From NCBI GenBank assembly GCA_017550625.1, contig JAFZOL010000031.1:1-51219 (forward strand): a DNA stretch of 51,219 bases, written 5' to 3'. How positions within the stretch are numbered: the first letter of the stretch is position 1; each line of letters starts with the position of its first letter. Source of the DNA: Clostridia bacterium. GTDB taxonomy: Bacteria; Bacillota; Clostridia; Oscillospirales; Acutalibacteraceae. The notes under the pieces were generated by a model that saw only the letters and a list, made by a program, of their open reading frames with translations, was not told the DNA's origin and did not search any database. Positions 44,912 through 51,219 of this stretch are shown piece after piece. The position numbers were made by a program, and so were the translations under genes.

Positions 44912-45151
44912 TCAGATGAGCTCATACATGGACGCGGCGTTGTCCTTGGTGGCGTATTCCTTCACGTCGGTCACGCGCGCTTCCATGCGGCGCTCGCCCA
45001 TCTGGATGGCGATCACGTCGCCGACCTTCACTTCATACGACGCGCGCGCCGTTTTGCCGTTGACCTCCACGTGCTTGGCGTCGCACAGTTCGTTGGCCAC
45101 GGTGCGGCGCTTCACGAGCCGCGAGACCTTTAAGAATTTATCAAGACGCAT
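44912..45151 (-). CDS. rqcP: S4-domain RNA-binding protein RqcP/YabO
   Basis: A 79-residue protein made of one S4 RNA-binding fold: MRLDKFLKVSRLVKRRTVA, then KHVEVNGKTARASYEVKVGD. It matches Bacillus YabO/RqcP in size and sequence pattern. RqcP works with RqcH on the 50S subunit in ribosome-associated quality control, adding alanine tails to stalled nascent chains. It has its own promoter at 45189-45217 and is followed by htrA, so a cytoplasmic and an extracytoplasmic quality-control factor are in one transcript. The Hsp15 relative is the alternative name. Confidence 0.9.
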   Translation of the reverse strand: MRLDKFLKVSRLVKRRTVANELCDAKHVEVNGKTARASYEVKVGDVIAIQMGERRMEARVTDVKEYATKDNAASMYELI

Positions 45152-45188
45152 GGTCTAATCTCTCCCCCCGGGAAAATCTTTATAATTC

Positions 45189-45217
45189 ATTATACTTGAG
45201 GTTGCAAAAAATTGCAA
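45189..45217 (-). promoter_or_regulatory. rqcP-htrA promoter
   Basis: On the minus strand, TTGCAA (complement of 45212-45217) and a perfect TATAAT (complement of 45189-45194) are 17 bp apart. It overlaps the divergent promoter at 45202-45230, so the two cannot be occupied together. Confidence 0.8.
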
Positions 45218-45230
45218 GGTCTGTTATACT
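45202..45230 (+). promoter_or_regulatory. gtrA-regulator-kinase promoter
   Basis: TTGCAA (45202-45207) and TATACT (45225-45230) with a 17-bp spacer, about 40 bp upstream of the GtrA-like gene, overlapping the rqcP promoter on the other strand. Confidence 0.8.
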
Positions 45231-45271
45231 GTAATAGATATATTATTTTCTTGAAGAAAGTCTGAAACTCC

Positions 45272-45862
45272 ATGAAACTGAAAGTCTTTTACGAAAACCT
45301 GCGCGATAAGATCTGTTCGGTCGGCGTGTTCAAAAAGCTCTACGCCGTGCCCGCGATCCACAAGCTCCTTGAATACGAGGTCGTTTCGTACCTCTTCTTC
45401 GGCGTGATGACCACCCTCGTCAACTTCGTGACCTGCTGGCTCATCAACCTGATCCCGGGCGCGTTCAACCCGCCCGCCGACTACGAGACCTACGTTCTGT
45501 TCCATATCGGCAGCCTGCCCGTGCTGTGGACCTACATGACCAACACCGTGGGCTGGACCGCCGCGATGGTGTTCGCCTTTATCACGAACAAGCTCTTCGT
45601 GTTCGAGTCGAAAGAAAAGTCCGCCAAAGGGATCGCGCGCGAGTTCTTTTCGTTCGCGGGCGCGCGCGTACTGTCGCTCGTCCTGTTCGAGCTTTTGCTC
45701 TTCGGCGTGCTGCAGAAGCTGATGGGCGGCTACTGGATCCCGAAGATCCTCTCGTCCATCGTCAACATCCTCTTTAACTACTTCGCGTCCAAGTTCGTGG
45801 TGTTCCGCAAAAAGGCGGCCGCGCCCGAAAATCCCTCGCAGGAGGAAACGCAAGATGCTTAA
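45272..45862 (+). CDS. GtrA-like membrane protein
   Basis: A 196-residue protein with four membrane helices (first around YLFFGVMTTLVNFVTCWLI). The family features ITNKLFVFES in the loop before helix 3 and NYFASKFVVFRKK at the end are present. GtrA-family proteins are thought to flip polyprenyl-phosphate-linked sugars for cell-surface polysaccharide or teichoic-acid glycosylation. Its last 8 bases overlap the start of the LytTR regulator, so the two are translationally linked. No glycosyltransferase partner is adjacent, which is unusual for this family. Confidence 0.88.
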   Translation: MKLKVFYENLRDKICSVGVFKKLYAVPAIHKLLEYEVVSYLFFGVMTTLVNFVTCWLINLIPGAFNPPADYETYVLFHIGSLPVLWTYMTNTVGWTAAMVFAFITNKLFVFESKEKSAKGIAREFFSFAGARVLSLVLFELLLFGVLQKLMGGYWIPKILSSIVNILFNYFASKFVVFRKKAAAPENPSQEETQDA

Positions 45863-46568
45863 CATCGCCGTATGCGACGACGAAAAAGAGATCCGTGACT
45901 ATCTCTCCGGCAGGATCTACGATCTGCTCGCCGAAGAGGATCTCGACGGCAAAGTCACCGCCTTTCCGGACGGTGAGAGCCTGTGCGCCCTTTACGAGGG
46001 CGGCAAGGCCGATTTCGACCTCATTTTTCTCGATATCACCATGCCCGGCACCGACGGCATGACCGCCGCCAAGCGCATCCGCGCCGTGGATAAGAGCGTG
46101 ATGCTGGTGTTCGTCACGGCGTCGGCGGAGTTCGTGTTCTCTGGCTACGAGGTGCGCGCCTTCCGCTACATCCTCAAGCCCGACCTTGTCAACGGCTTCC
46201 CGGGCGTGTTCCGCGAGTGCCTCAAGGAGCTCACGAAGTCCGACGAGGTGCGCTTCTCGTTCCAGGCCGGGGCGAAAACGGTGTGGGTGCCGGTGCGCGA
46301 CATCCTGTATTTCGAGAGCGACAAAAGAAAGATCATCATCCACTGCGCGGGCGAGCGGGAACACAGCTTCTACGGCAAGCTCGACAGCGTGGAGGAGACG
46401 CTTAAAAAGCACGATTTCGTGCGCTGCCACCAGTCGTTCCTCATCAACGCCCTCAAGATCTCGTCCTTGAGGCAGGGCGAAGTCACCCTCACCGACGGCA
46501 GCGCCGTGCCGGTGTCGAAGCACCGCGCCAAAGAGACCAACGAGGCCTTCCTCTGGGCGCTCAGGTAA
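45855..46568 (+). CDS. LytTR-family response regulator (AgrA-like)
   Basis: A 237-residue regulator. The receiver domain (1 to about 120) has the acidic pair in CDDE, the phosphoacceptor D60 in IFLDITMPG, and the KP pair in FRYILKP. The LytTR DNA-binding domain (about 135-237) includes ILYFESDKRKIIIH and FVRCHQSFLINALKI. The family binds pairs of imperfect 9-bp direct repeats upstream of quorum-sensing, bacteriocin or surface genes. The ribosome binding site AGGAGG lies inside the end of the GtrA-like gene. Its partner kinase follows 5 bp downstream. Confidence 0.94.
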   Translation: MLNIAVCDDEKEIRDYLSGRIYDLLAEEDLDGKVTAFPDGESLCALYEGGKADFDLIFLDITMPGTDGMTAAKRIRAVDKSVMLVFVTASAEFVFSGYEVRAFRYILKPDLVNGFPGVFRECLKELTKSDEVRFSFQAGAKTVWVPVRDILYFESDKRKIIIHCAGEREHSFYGKLDSVEETLKKHDFVRCHQSFLINALKISSLRQGEVTLTDGSAVPVSKHRAKETNEAFLWALR

Positions 46569-46573
46569 CGCCG

Positions 46574-47917
46574 ATGCTCGAATTCATCACGTCCCAATAT
46601 CAGAATATCCTGTTTCACACGGCGCGCATCTTTTCGTCCGTGTTCGAGATCGTGCTCGCCTATATCCTCGCGGGCAGCTTTTTCACGTTCCGCTTCAAGA
46701 AAAAAAAGCTCGACGTACTGCCCTTTGTCATCCTCGCTGGCGTCGTGATCCTGCTGCAGGAGCGCGGCATCCTCACCGGCACGCTCAAATACGTGGCCGA
46801 AAGCGCGGCGCTCATCGGCATTCTGTTCGCGTTCTACACGGGCAGCGTCAAGCGCAAGGTGCTCGGCGGCATGATCTTCATCACCGTTCTCGCCGTGTCC
46901 GTGATCGGGTCGCGCCTCATCCTCTCGCTCTTGTCGCGCCAGTTCAACTTCGGCGGCGGCGAAACGAGCTATATGGTGCTCGCGTCCTCGGGCGTGACCA
47001 CCCTCATCATGGTTGCCATCGCCGCCCTCATCGGCATGCTCAGCCGCCAATACCGCAGCTCCGACGCCCCGCTGCTTTTGTGGATCACCCTGCTGCTCGT
47101 GCCCGCCGTCACCCTCATCACGTTTTCGGTGTTCCAGTTCTACGTCGAAAACGACCCCGGCAACGAGCGGATTTTGACCTATATCTACGTCTCGTGCTTC
47201 GGCATGGTGTTCATCAACGTCCTCGTGTTCGTGCTCTTCGGCAGGCTGCAAAAGCAATTGGAGCTTCGGCGCGAGCGCAACATGCTTTCGTCCCAGCTCG
47301 AGCTGCAGACCCAGTCCATCAACCGGCTCGAAACGCTTTATAACCGCACGCGCGCCTTCCGGCACGACATCAAGAACCACATCCTCACCATGAACGTGCT
47401 CGCCGAAAAGGGCGACTACGACGCGCTCAAAAACTATCTGCGCGATATGAGCGGCGTGATCGACGAATCGGACTACGTGCGCATCTCGGGCATCTCGGCG
47501 GTGGACGCGATCCTCAACGAGAAGATGTACGAGGCGCAGGCGCAGGACATCACCACCGCCTTCGACGTGATAAACCTCGACAAAAACGGCATCGAGCCGC
47601 TCGATCTGTGCATCATCCTCTCGAACGCCCTCGACAACGCCATCGAGGCGAACCTCGCGATCGAAAAGAAAGAAGACCGCTACATCCGCCTCAAGGTCCA
47701 CGGCAACGAGACCTTCAGCGTGATTTCCGTGTCGAACCCCGTGAAGCAGGCGCCGAAAAAGAACGCCGCGGGCCTCTTCGACACCACGAAGGCCGACGCC
47801 GAATCCCACGGCTTCGGGCTCAAGTCCATCGAATCCGCCGCCGCCAAATACCGCGGCGAAATGCTCGCCAAAACCGAAGACGGCGTGTTTACGCTGGTCG
47901 TAAGGCTCACTGCGTAA
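46574..47917 (+). CDS. GHKL-type sensor histidine kinase (AgrC-like)
   Basis: 447 residues. About six hydrophobic segments occupy residues 1-210 as the sensor region. A coiled-coil linker (LELQTQSINRLETLYNRTRAF) leads to the phosphoacceptor H264 in FRHDIKNH. The GHKL ATPase domain has the N-box LSNALDNAIEA and the G-box GFGLKSIESAA. This architecture is typical of kinases sensing peptides or lipids and partnered with LytTR regulators. There is no agrB/agrD-like peptide gene in view, so the signal is unknown. The start lacks a strong ribosome binding site and is 5 bp after the regulator, implying coupling. Confidence 0.93.
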   Translation: MLEFITSQYQNILFHTARIFSSVFEIVLAYILAGSFFTFRFKKKKLDVLPFVILAGVVILLQERGILTGTLKYVAESAALIGILFAFYTGSVKRKVLGGMIFITVLAVSVIGSRLILSLLSRQFNFGGGETSYMVLASSGVTTLIMVAIAALIGMLSRQYRSSDAPLLLWITLLLVPAVTLITFSVFQFYVENDPGNERILTYIYVSCFGMVFINVLVFVLFGRLQKQLELRRERNMLSSQLELQTQSINRLETLYNRTRAFRHDIKNHILTMNVLAEKGDYDALKNYLRDMSGVIDESDYVRISGISAVDAILNEKMYEAQAQDITTAFDVINLDKNGIEPLDLCIILSNALDNAIEANLAIEKKEDRYIRLKVHGNETFSVISVSNPVKQAPKKNAAGLFDTTKADAESHGFGLKSIESAAAKYRGEMLAKTEDGVFTLVVRLTA

Positions 47918-47924
47918 GCCCGCC

Positions 47925-48210
47925 TGCGGCGTAAAACCGCCTGCGGCGGGGATGTGAGATGTGAGATGTGGGATGTGCGATGAAGGGGCCTGCGGCCGGC
48001 ATCATAAAAGATGTGAGATGTGAGATGTGAGATGTGGGATGTGAGATGAAGGGGCCTGCGGCCGGCATTATATAATGGGGTACGGGGCGCAGCCCCGTCC
48101 TTCATCCATCATCCAACATCCAACATCAAAAAAACCGCGCGGCTTTGCCGCGCTCCCGTGCACCCGTGCACCCATGCACCCGTGCACCCGCCGCCGAAGG
48201 CGGCTTGATT
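47925..48210. repeat. Nested miniature elements and octamer array before nadB
   Basis: Hairpins CCGCC/GGCGG are followed by two consecutive GTGAGAT-heptamer runs, each ending GATGAAGGGGCCTGCGGCC. The first is truncated at GCATCATAAAA; the second continues through GCATTATATAATGGGGTAC, a GGGGC/GCCCC hairpin and inverted CATCCAA heptamers to about 48126. A CCCGTGCA octamer array with a closing CCGCC/GGCGG hairpin (48150-48206) follows. No gene is visible. Confidence 0.85.
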
Positions 48211-48224
48211 GCGAGGTCTTTATC

Positions 48225-49691
48225 ATGGAACTCAAACCGGATTACGACGTTCTGATCGTCGGCGCGGGCGTTGCCGGCATGTACGGCGCGCTGCGCCTGC
48301 CCGCCGAAACGCGGGTGCTGATGCTCTCGAAATACGCCCTTGACGTATCGTCTTCGAACCTCGCGCAGGGCGGGGTCGCGGCGGTATTATCGCTCGACGA
48401 CGACTCCTACGACCTGCATTTTGAGGACACCCTGATCGCGGGGCGACACGAAAACGACCCCTCGGCCGTGGACGTCCTCGTGCACGAGGGGCCCGACGAC
48501 GTGCGGCAGGTGATGGCGTACGGCGCGGACTTTGACCGCGCGCCCGACGGCTCGCTCGACAAAACGCTCGAGGGCGGCCACAGCCGCCGCCGCATCGTCC
48601 ACCACCGCGACTGCACGGGCGCGGAGCTCGTGCGCGCGCTCTCCGAAGAGGTCAGGACCCGCCCCAATATCACGCTCGTCGAAAACGCCGCCGTGCTCAC
48701 GCTCAAAAAGATGCCGGGCGGGGGCTTCGGCGCCCTTGTTTCGACCGAAGACGGCGTGTTCCCGGTCTACGCCCCGTTCACGGTGCTCGCCACTGGCGGC
48801 ATCGGCCGCGTCTACCGCTACACCACCAACCCCCGCGCCTCCACCGGCGACGGCGTGCGCCTCGCGTGGGAGCTCGGCGCGTGGATCAAGGACCTCAGCT
48901 GGATCCAGTTCCACCCCACCGCCTTCCACTCCGAAGACGGCGAGCAGTTCCTCATCTCCGAATCCGTGCGCGGCGAGGGGGCGTATCTCCTCAACTGCGA
49001 GCACGAGCGCTTCATGCACCGCTACGACGACCGCCTCGAGCTCGCCCCGCGGGACGTCGTGAGCCGTTCGATCATGCTCGAGGAGCAGCGCACCGGCAGC
49101 TCGGATTTCTTTCTCGATATCACGCACGAAAACGCCGATTTTCTGCGGCAGCGCTTCCCGGCGATCAACGAGGGGTGCCTCAAACACGGCGTGGACTTCA
49201 CGAAGGACCTCATCCCGGTCTATCCCTGCCAGCACTACCTCATGGGCGGCATCGAGGTGGACCTCGATTCCCGCACCACGGTGCCGGGGCTTTATGCCGT
49301 GGGCGAGTGCTCCAACACCGGCGTGCACGGCAAGAACCGCCTCGCGAGCAATTCGCTGCTCGAAGCCATGGTCTTCTCGCGCCGCGCGGCCGACAGCATC
49401 GCCGCTTCTATCGCCGCGGGCAGGGGACACGCCCCGGCGCACCTTTGCATGAAGCCGGATCTTTCCGGCAAACCCATCCACGCGGACGTGTGCGAGCGCG
49501 TGCGCGGCGTGATGCAGCGCTCCCACTTCGTGATCCCGGACCCCGAAAAGGCAAAAGAGGGGCTCGAGGTGATCACCGAGCTGCTCTCCGAGCTCAAAAA
49601 CGGCGGCTACGCCCTCACCCTCGACTACGCCGAAGCCCTGTCCCTCGCCACCGTCGCGTATATCGTGCTGACGGAAGCGAGCCGGGAATAA
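48225..49691 (+). CDS. nadB: L-aspartate oxidase
   Basis: A 488-residue FAD flavoprotein converting L-aspartate to iminoaspartate for de novo NAD synthesis. The dinucleotide-binding GAGVAGMYGA is near residue 12-21. The family stretch SSNLAQGGVAAVL, the active-site region FHPTAF and the conserved HYLMGGIEVD plus NRLASNSLLEAMVF are present. In the anaerobic setting fumarate is the likely electron acceptor (known for NadB). GAGG 8 nt before ATG 48225 supports the start; the open frame upstream runs through repeats. nadC follows after a repeat element. nadA, the Fe-S quinolinate synthase normally between them, is not in this window. Confidence 0.95.
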   Translation: MELKPDYDVLIVGAGVAGMYGALRLPAETRVLMLSKYALDVSSSNLAQGGVAAVLSLDDDSYDLHFEDTLIAGRHENDPSAVDVLVHEGPDDVRQVMAYGADFDRAPDGSLDKTLEGGHSRRRIVHHRDCTGAELVRALSEEVRTRPNITLVENAAVLTLKKMPGGGFGALVSTEDGVFPVYAPFTVLATGGIGRVYRYTTNPRASTGDGVRLAWELGAWIKDLSWIQFHPTAFHSEDGEQFLISESVRGEGAYLLNCEHERFMHRYDDRLELAPRDVVSRSIMLEEQRTGSSDFFLDITHENADFLRQRFPAINEGCLKHGVDFTKDLIPVYPCQHYLMGGIEVDLDSRTTVPGLYAVGECSNTGVHGKNRLASNSLLEAMVFSRRAADSIAASIAAGRGHAPAHLCMKPDLSGKPIHADVCERVRGVMQRSHFVIPDPEKAKEGLEVITELLSELKNGGYALTLDYAEALSLATVAYIVLTEASRE

Positions 49692-49693
49692 TA

Positions 49694-49880
49694 AAAATGT
49701 GAGATGTGAGATGTGGGATGTGAGATGAAGGAGCCTGCGGCTCGCATCTTAAAATGGGGTACGGGGCGTTTCTCGCCTGCCGGCTCGGTCGGCGCTTCTG
49801 CCTGCGGCAGAGGTGTCCACCGGACACCCGCGCCCCCGTCCGACATCCAACATCTAACATCCAACACCCCACATCTTTCT
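49694..49880. repeat. Miniature repeat element with heptamer ends (copy with 65-bp core)
   Basis: The left end has four GTGAGAT heptamers into GATGAAGG. Then come a GAGCC-tgc-GGCTC hairpin, GCATCTTAAAATGGGGTACG, the 65-bp core at 49771-49835 and inverted CATCCAA/CATCTAA heptamers to about 49880. The element sits between nadB and nadC without a gene. Confidence 0.87.
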
Positions 49881-49910
49881 TAAAACGCCCAACAAAGGAG
49901 GCCCTCCAAA

Positions 49911-50747
49911 ATGATCCTGAACAAATTCTACGTTGACGACGTGATCAAGACCGCGCTTCTCGAAGACGTGAACTACGTCGACCAGGCCACGGCCTTCGTG
50001 ATCCCCGAGGACGCTATATCCGAGGCGCGCTTTCTCGCGAAGGCGGACGGCGTGCTCGCCGGCCTCGAGGTCGCCCTGCGCGTGTTCGAGCTGCTTGACG
50101 ATAACGTCAAGGCGACCGTCTATATGCGCGACGGCGACGCCCTCAAAAAGGGCGACGTGATCGCCGAGATCACCGGCCCCACCCGCGCGCTTTTGCAGGG
50201 CGAGCGCACCGCGCTCAACCTCCTGCAGCACATGTCGGGGGTGGCGACCGCCACGAACCGCGCCGTGAAGCTCGTCGAGGGCACGAACTGCTCCATCGCC
50301 GACACCCGCAAGACCCTGCCGGGCCTGAGGGCGCTCGAAAAATACGCCGTGATGACGGGCGGCGGCAAGAACCACCGCTTCAACCTCTCGGACTGCGCCA
50401 TGCTCAAGGATAACCATATCGACGCGGGCGGCGGCATCCCCAAAACGGTGGCGACATTGCGACAAAAGCTCGGCCACACAGTCAAGATCGAGGTCGAGAC
50501 CCGTAACATGGACGAAGTGCGTCAGGCCGTCGGGGCAGGCGCGGACATCATCATGCTCGACAACATGACCGCCGACGAGATGCGTGAGGCGACCGATTAT
50601 ATCGCCGGGCGCGCGCTCACCGAAGCCTCGGGCAACATCACGCTCGAAAACCTCGCCGAAAAAGCCAAAAGCGGCGTCGACATCATTTCGATGGGCGCGC
50701 TCACCCATTCCGTCACGGCGCTCGACATTTCGATGAAGATCAAATGA
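49911..50747 (+). CDS. nadC: Nicotinate-nucleotide pyrophosphorylase (quinolinate phosphoribosyltransferase)
   Basis: A 278-residue enzyme that joins quinolinate and PRPP into nicotinate mononucleotide with decarboxylation. Family landmarks are LLEDVNYVDQAT near the N-terminus, GERTALNLLQHMSGVAT, the PRPP-site ADTRKTLPGLR, GGGKNHRFNLSD, KDNHI and the EVETRN stretch. The C-terminal strand IISMGALTHS is also present. AAAGGAGG precedes the ATG. It works directly downstream of nadB in the pathway, although the intervening nadA step is missing from this locus. A terminator follows. Confidence 0.96.
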   Translation: MILNKFYVDDVIKTALLEDVNYVDQATAFVIPEDAISEARFLAKADGVLAGLEVALRVFELLDDNVKATVYMRDGDALKKGDVIAEITGPTRALLQGERTALNLLQHMSGVATATNRAVKLVEGTNCSIADTRKTLPGLRALEKYAVMTGGGKNHRFNLSDCAMLKDNHIDAGGGIPKTVATLRQKLGHTVKIEVETRNMDEVRQAVGAGADIIMLDNMTADEMREATDYIAGRALTEASGNITLENLAEKAKSGVDIISMGALTHSVTALDISMKIK

Positions 50748-50780
50748 TGCAGGATGCAAAATGCAAAATTATATGACGGG

Positions 50781-50813
50781 AAGCCGGGGGTCCAATCGAA
50801 CCTCCGGCTTTTT
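50781..50813 (+). terminator. Rho-independent terminator after nadC
   Basis: AAGCCGGGGG pairs with CCTCCGGCTT (one G-U) around an 11-nt loop, followed by five Ts. Confidence 0.85.
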
Positions 50814-50890
50814 CGCTCCTTTGTGATACCGGCAGCGCGGCAGCCGTACGCAGCCCGTCCCCGGATTGCGCGTGAGGCGGCGGTCCGAAC

Positions 50891-50979
50891 CGTAGGGGCG
50901 CAGCCGCACGCGGCCCGTCCCCCTCTGTCCGCTTCGCGGACATCTCCCCCGCCCCGCGGGGGAGTCTGCCTCTGCCGCT
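50891..50979 (+). repeat. Dispersed hairpin repeat, family B (copy 2)
   Basis: The reverse-complement partner of 5002-5092, with the same two palindromes (TGTCCGC-ttc-GCGGACA and CCCCCGC-cc-GCGGGGG) and the same boundary motifs. DNA between the terminator and this repeat, and from 50980 to the window end (51219), shows no convincing gene. The last 80 bp become AT-richer and may belong to the next locus. Confidence 0.75.
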
Positions 50980-51219
50980 GCGGTGAGGAATCTGCGTTTT
51001 ACATTTTGACCGGTCGGCGGGCCCGCCGTGGGTAGTACGGCTGCCTACAGCCGTTCTTTCCCTGCGGAGCGGGGGTTGAGCCGAACGGCGAGACTCCCCG
51101 ACGCGGGGAAATCCGACGGATAGATGACCGGCTCCATATCTGCTTGGGCGACGAACAGTATTCTTCTCATATCTCAATCATTCATAAAGAATCAAAGTTA
51201 CGAAACCAACGACCCCGCC

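Noticed and set aside
47940-48060. CRISPR array
   Set aside because: The repeated units are 7 bp with no unique spacers of constant length, and no cas genes are present in the window.
50740-51177. A 145-codon minus-strand frame at the right edge
   Set aside because: It runs through the terminator and the family B repeat, is Arg/Gly-rich and has no ribosome binding site.
1-51219. tRNA or rRNA genes
   Set aside because: No cloverleaf arm or TTCGA-containing T-arm pattern and no rRNA-like segment was noticed in the intergenic DNA; a tRNAscan run would be decisive.

Overview
This 51.2 kb GC-rich window looks like chromosome from an uncultivated, probably gut-associated member of the Clostridia (Firmicutes). 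The signs are strong AGGAGG-type ribosome binding sites, consensus -35/-10 promoters with 17-bp spacers, a GHKL-kinase/LytTR-regulator pair, a YabO/RqcP-type S4 protein, a minimal SufBC-like Fe-S pair, and secreted proteins with dockerin/cohesin modules and a CxxC tail. This placement is inference; there is no rRNA marker.

Layout. 0.1-5.2 kb: a cysteine desulfurase (-), an N-acyltransferase-like protein, an SGNH hydrolase, a small acidic exported protein and a membrane protein. 5.2-6.9 kb: glmS (-). 7.2-27.6 kb: one consensus promoter, a 220-nt leader and a single uninterrupted gene for a 6,701-residue exported protein. Its residues about 1,000-6,450 are eleven divergent copies of a 470-580 residue module that I do not recognise; this is the most striking object in the window. 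27.7-29.4 kb: a two-gene Fe-S assembly operon (SufC-like ATPase plus a short SufB-like scaffold). 29.6-30.9 kb: murA (-). 31.4-36.5 kb: a 1,716-residue secreted subtilase with dockerin, cohesin-like, repeat and CxxC modules. 36.6-38.6 kb: recG (-). 38.8-42.1 kb: thyA, folA, a MATE transporter and a small ORF. 42.1-43.6 kb: a helical-bundle protein (-) and an orphan DNA methyltransferase. 43.6-45.2 kb: htrA and rqcP (-). 45.3-47.9 kb: a GtrA-like membrane protein, a LytTR regulator and a GHKL kinase. 48.2-50.7 kb: nadB and nadC.

Non-coding DNA is unusually structured. Many junctions carry arrays of 7- or 8-bp tandem repeats. Several are arranged as inverted ends of miniature elements with a shared interior, including one 65-bp core present three times. 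A second hairpin family occurs twice, and one junction holds a run of mini-hairpins separated by TGATG. Together these suggest a genome heavily colonised by small non-coding repeats.

Functional themes: cell envelope (glmS and murA for UDP-sugars and peptidoglycan, the GtrA-like protein, the giant exported protein, the subtilase, HtrA), Fe-S supply (desulfurase and the SufBC-like pair), folate/thymidylate (thyA, folA) and NAD synthesis (nadB, nadC). The giant protein and the subtilase both end in a short aromatic amphipathic segment, which hints at a shared surface-retention mechanism.
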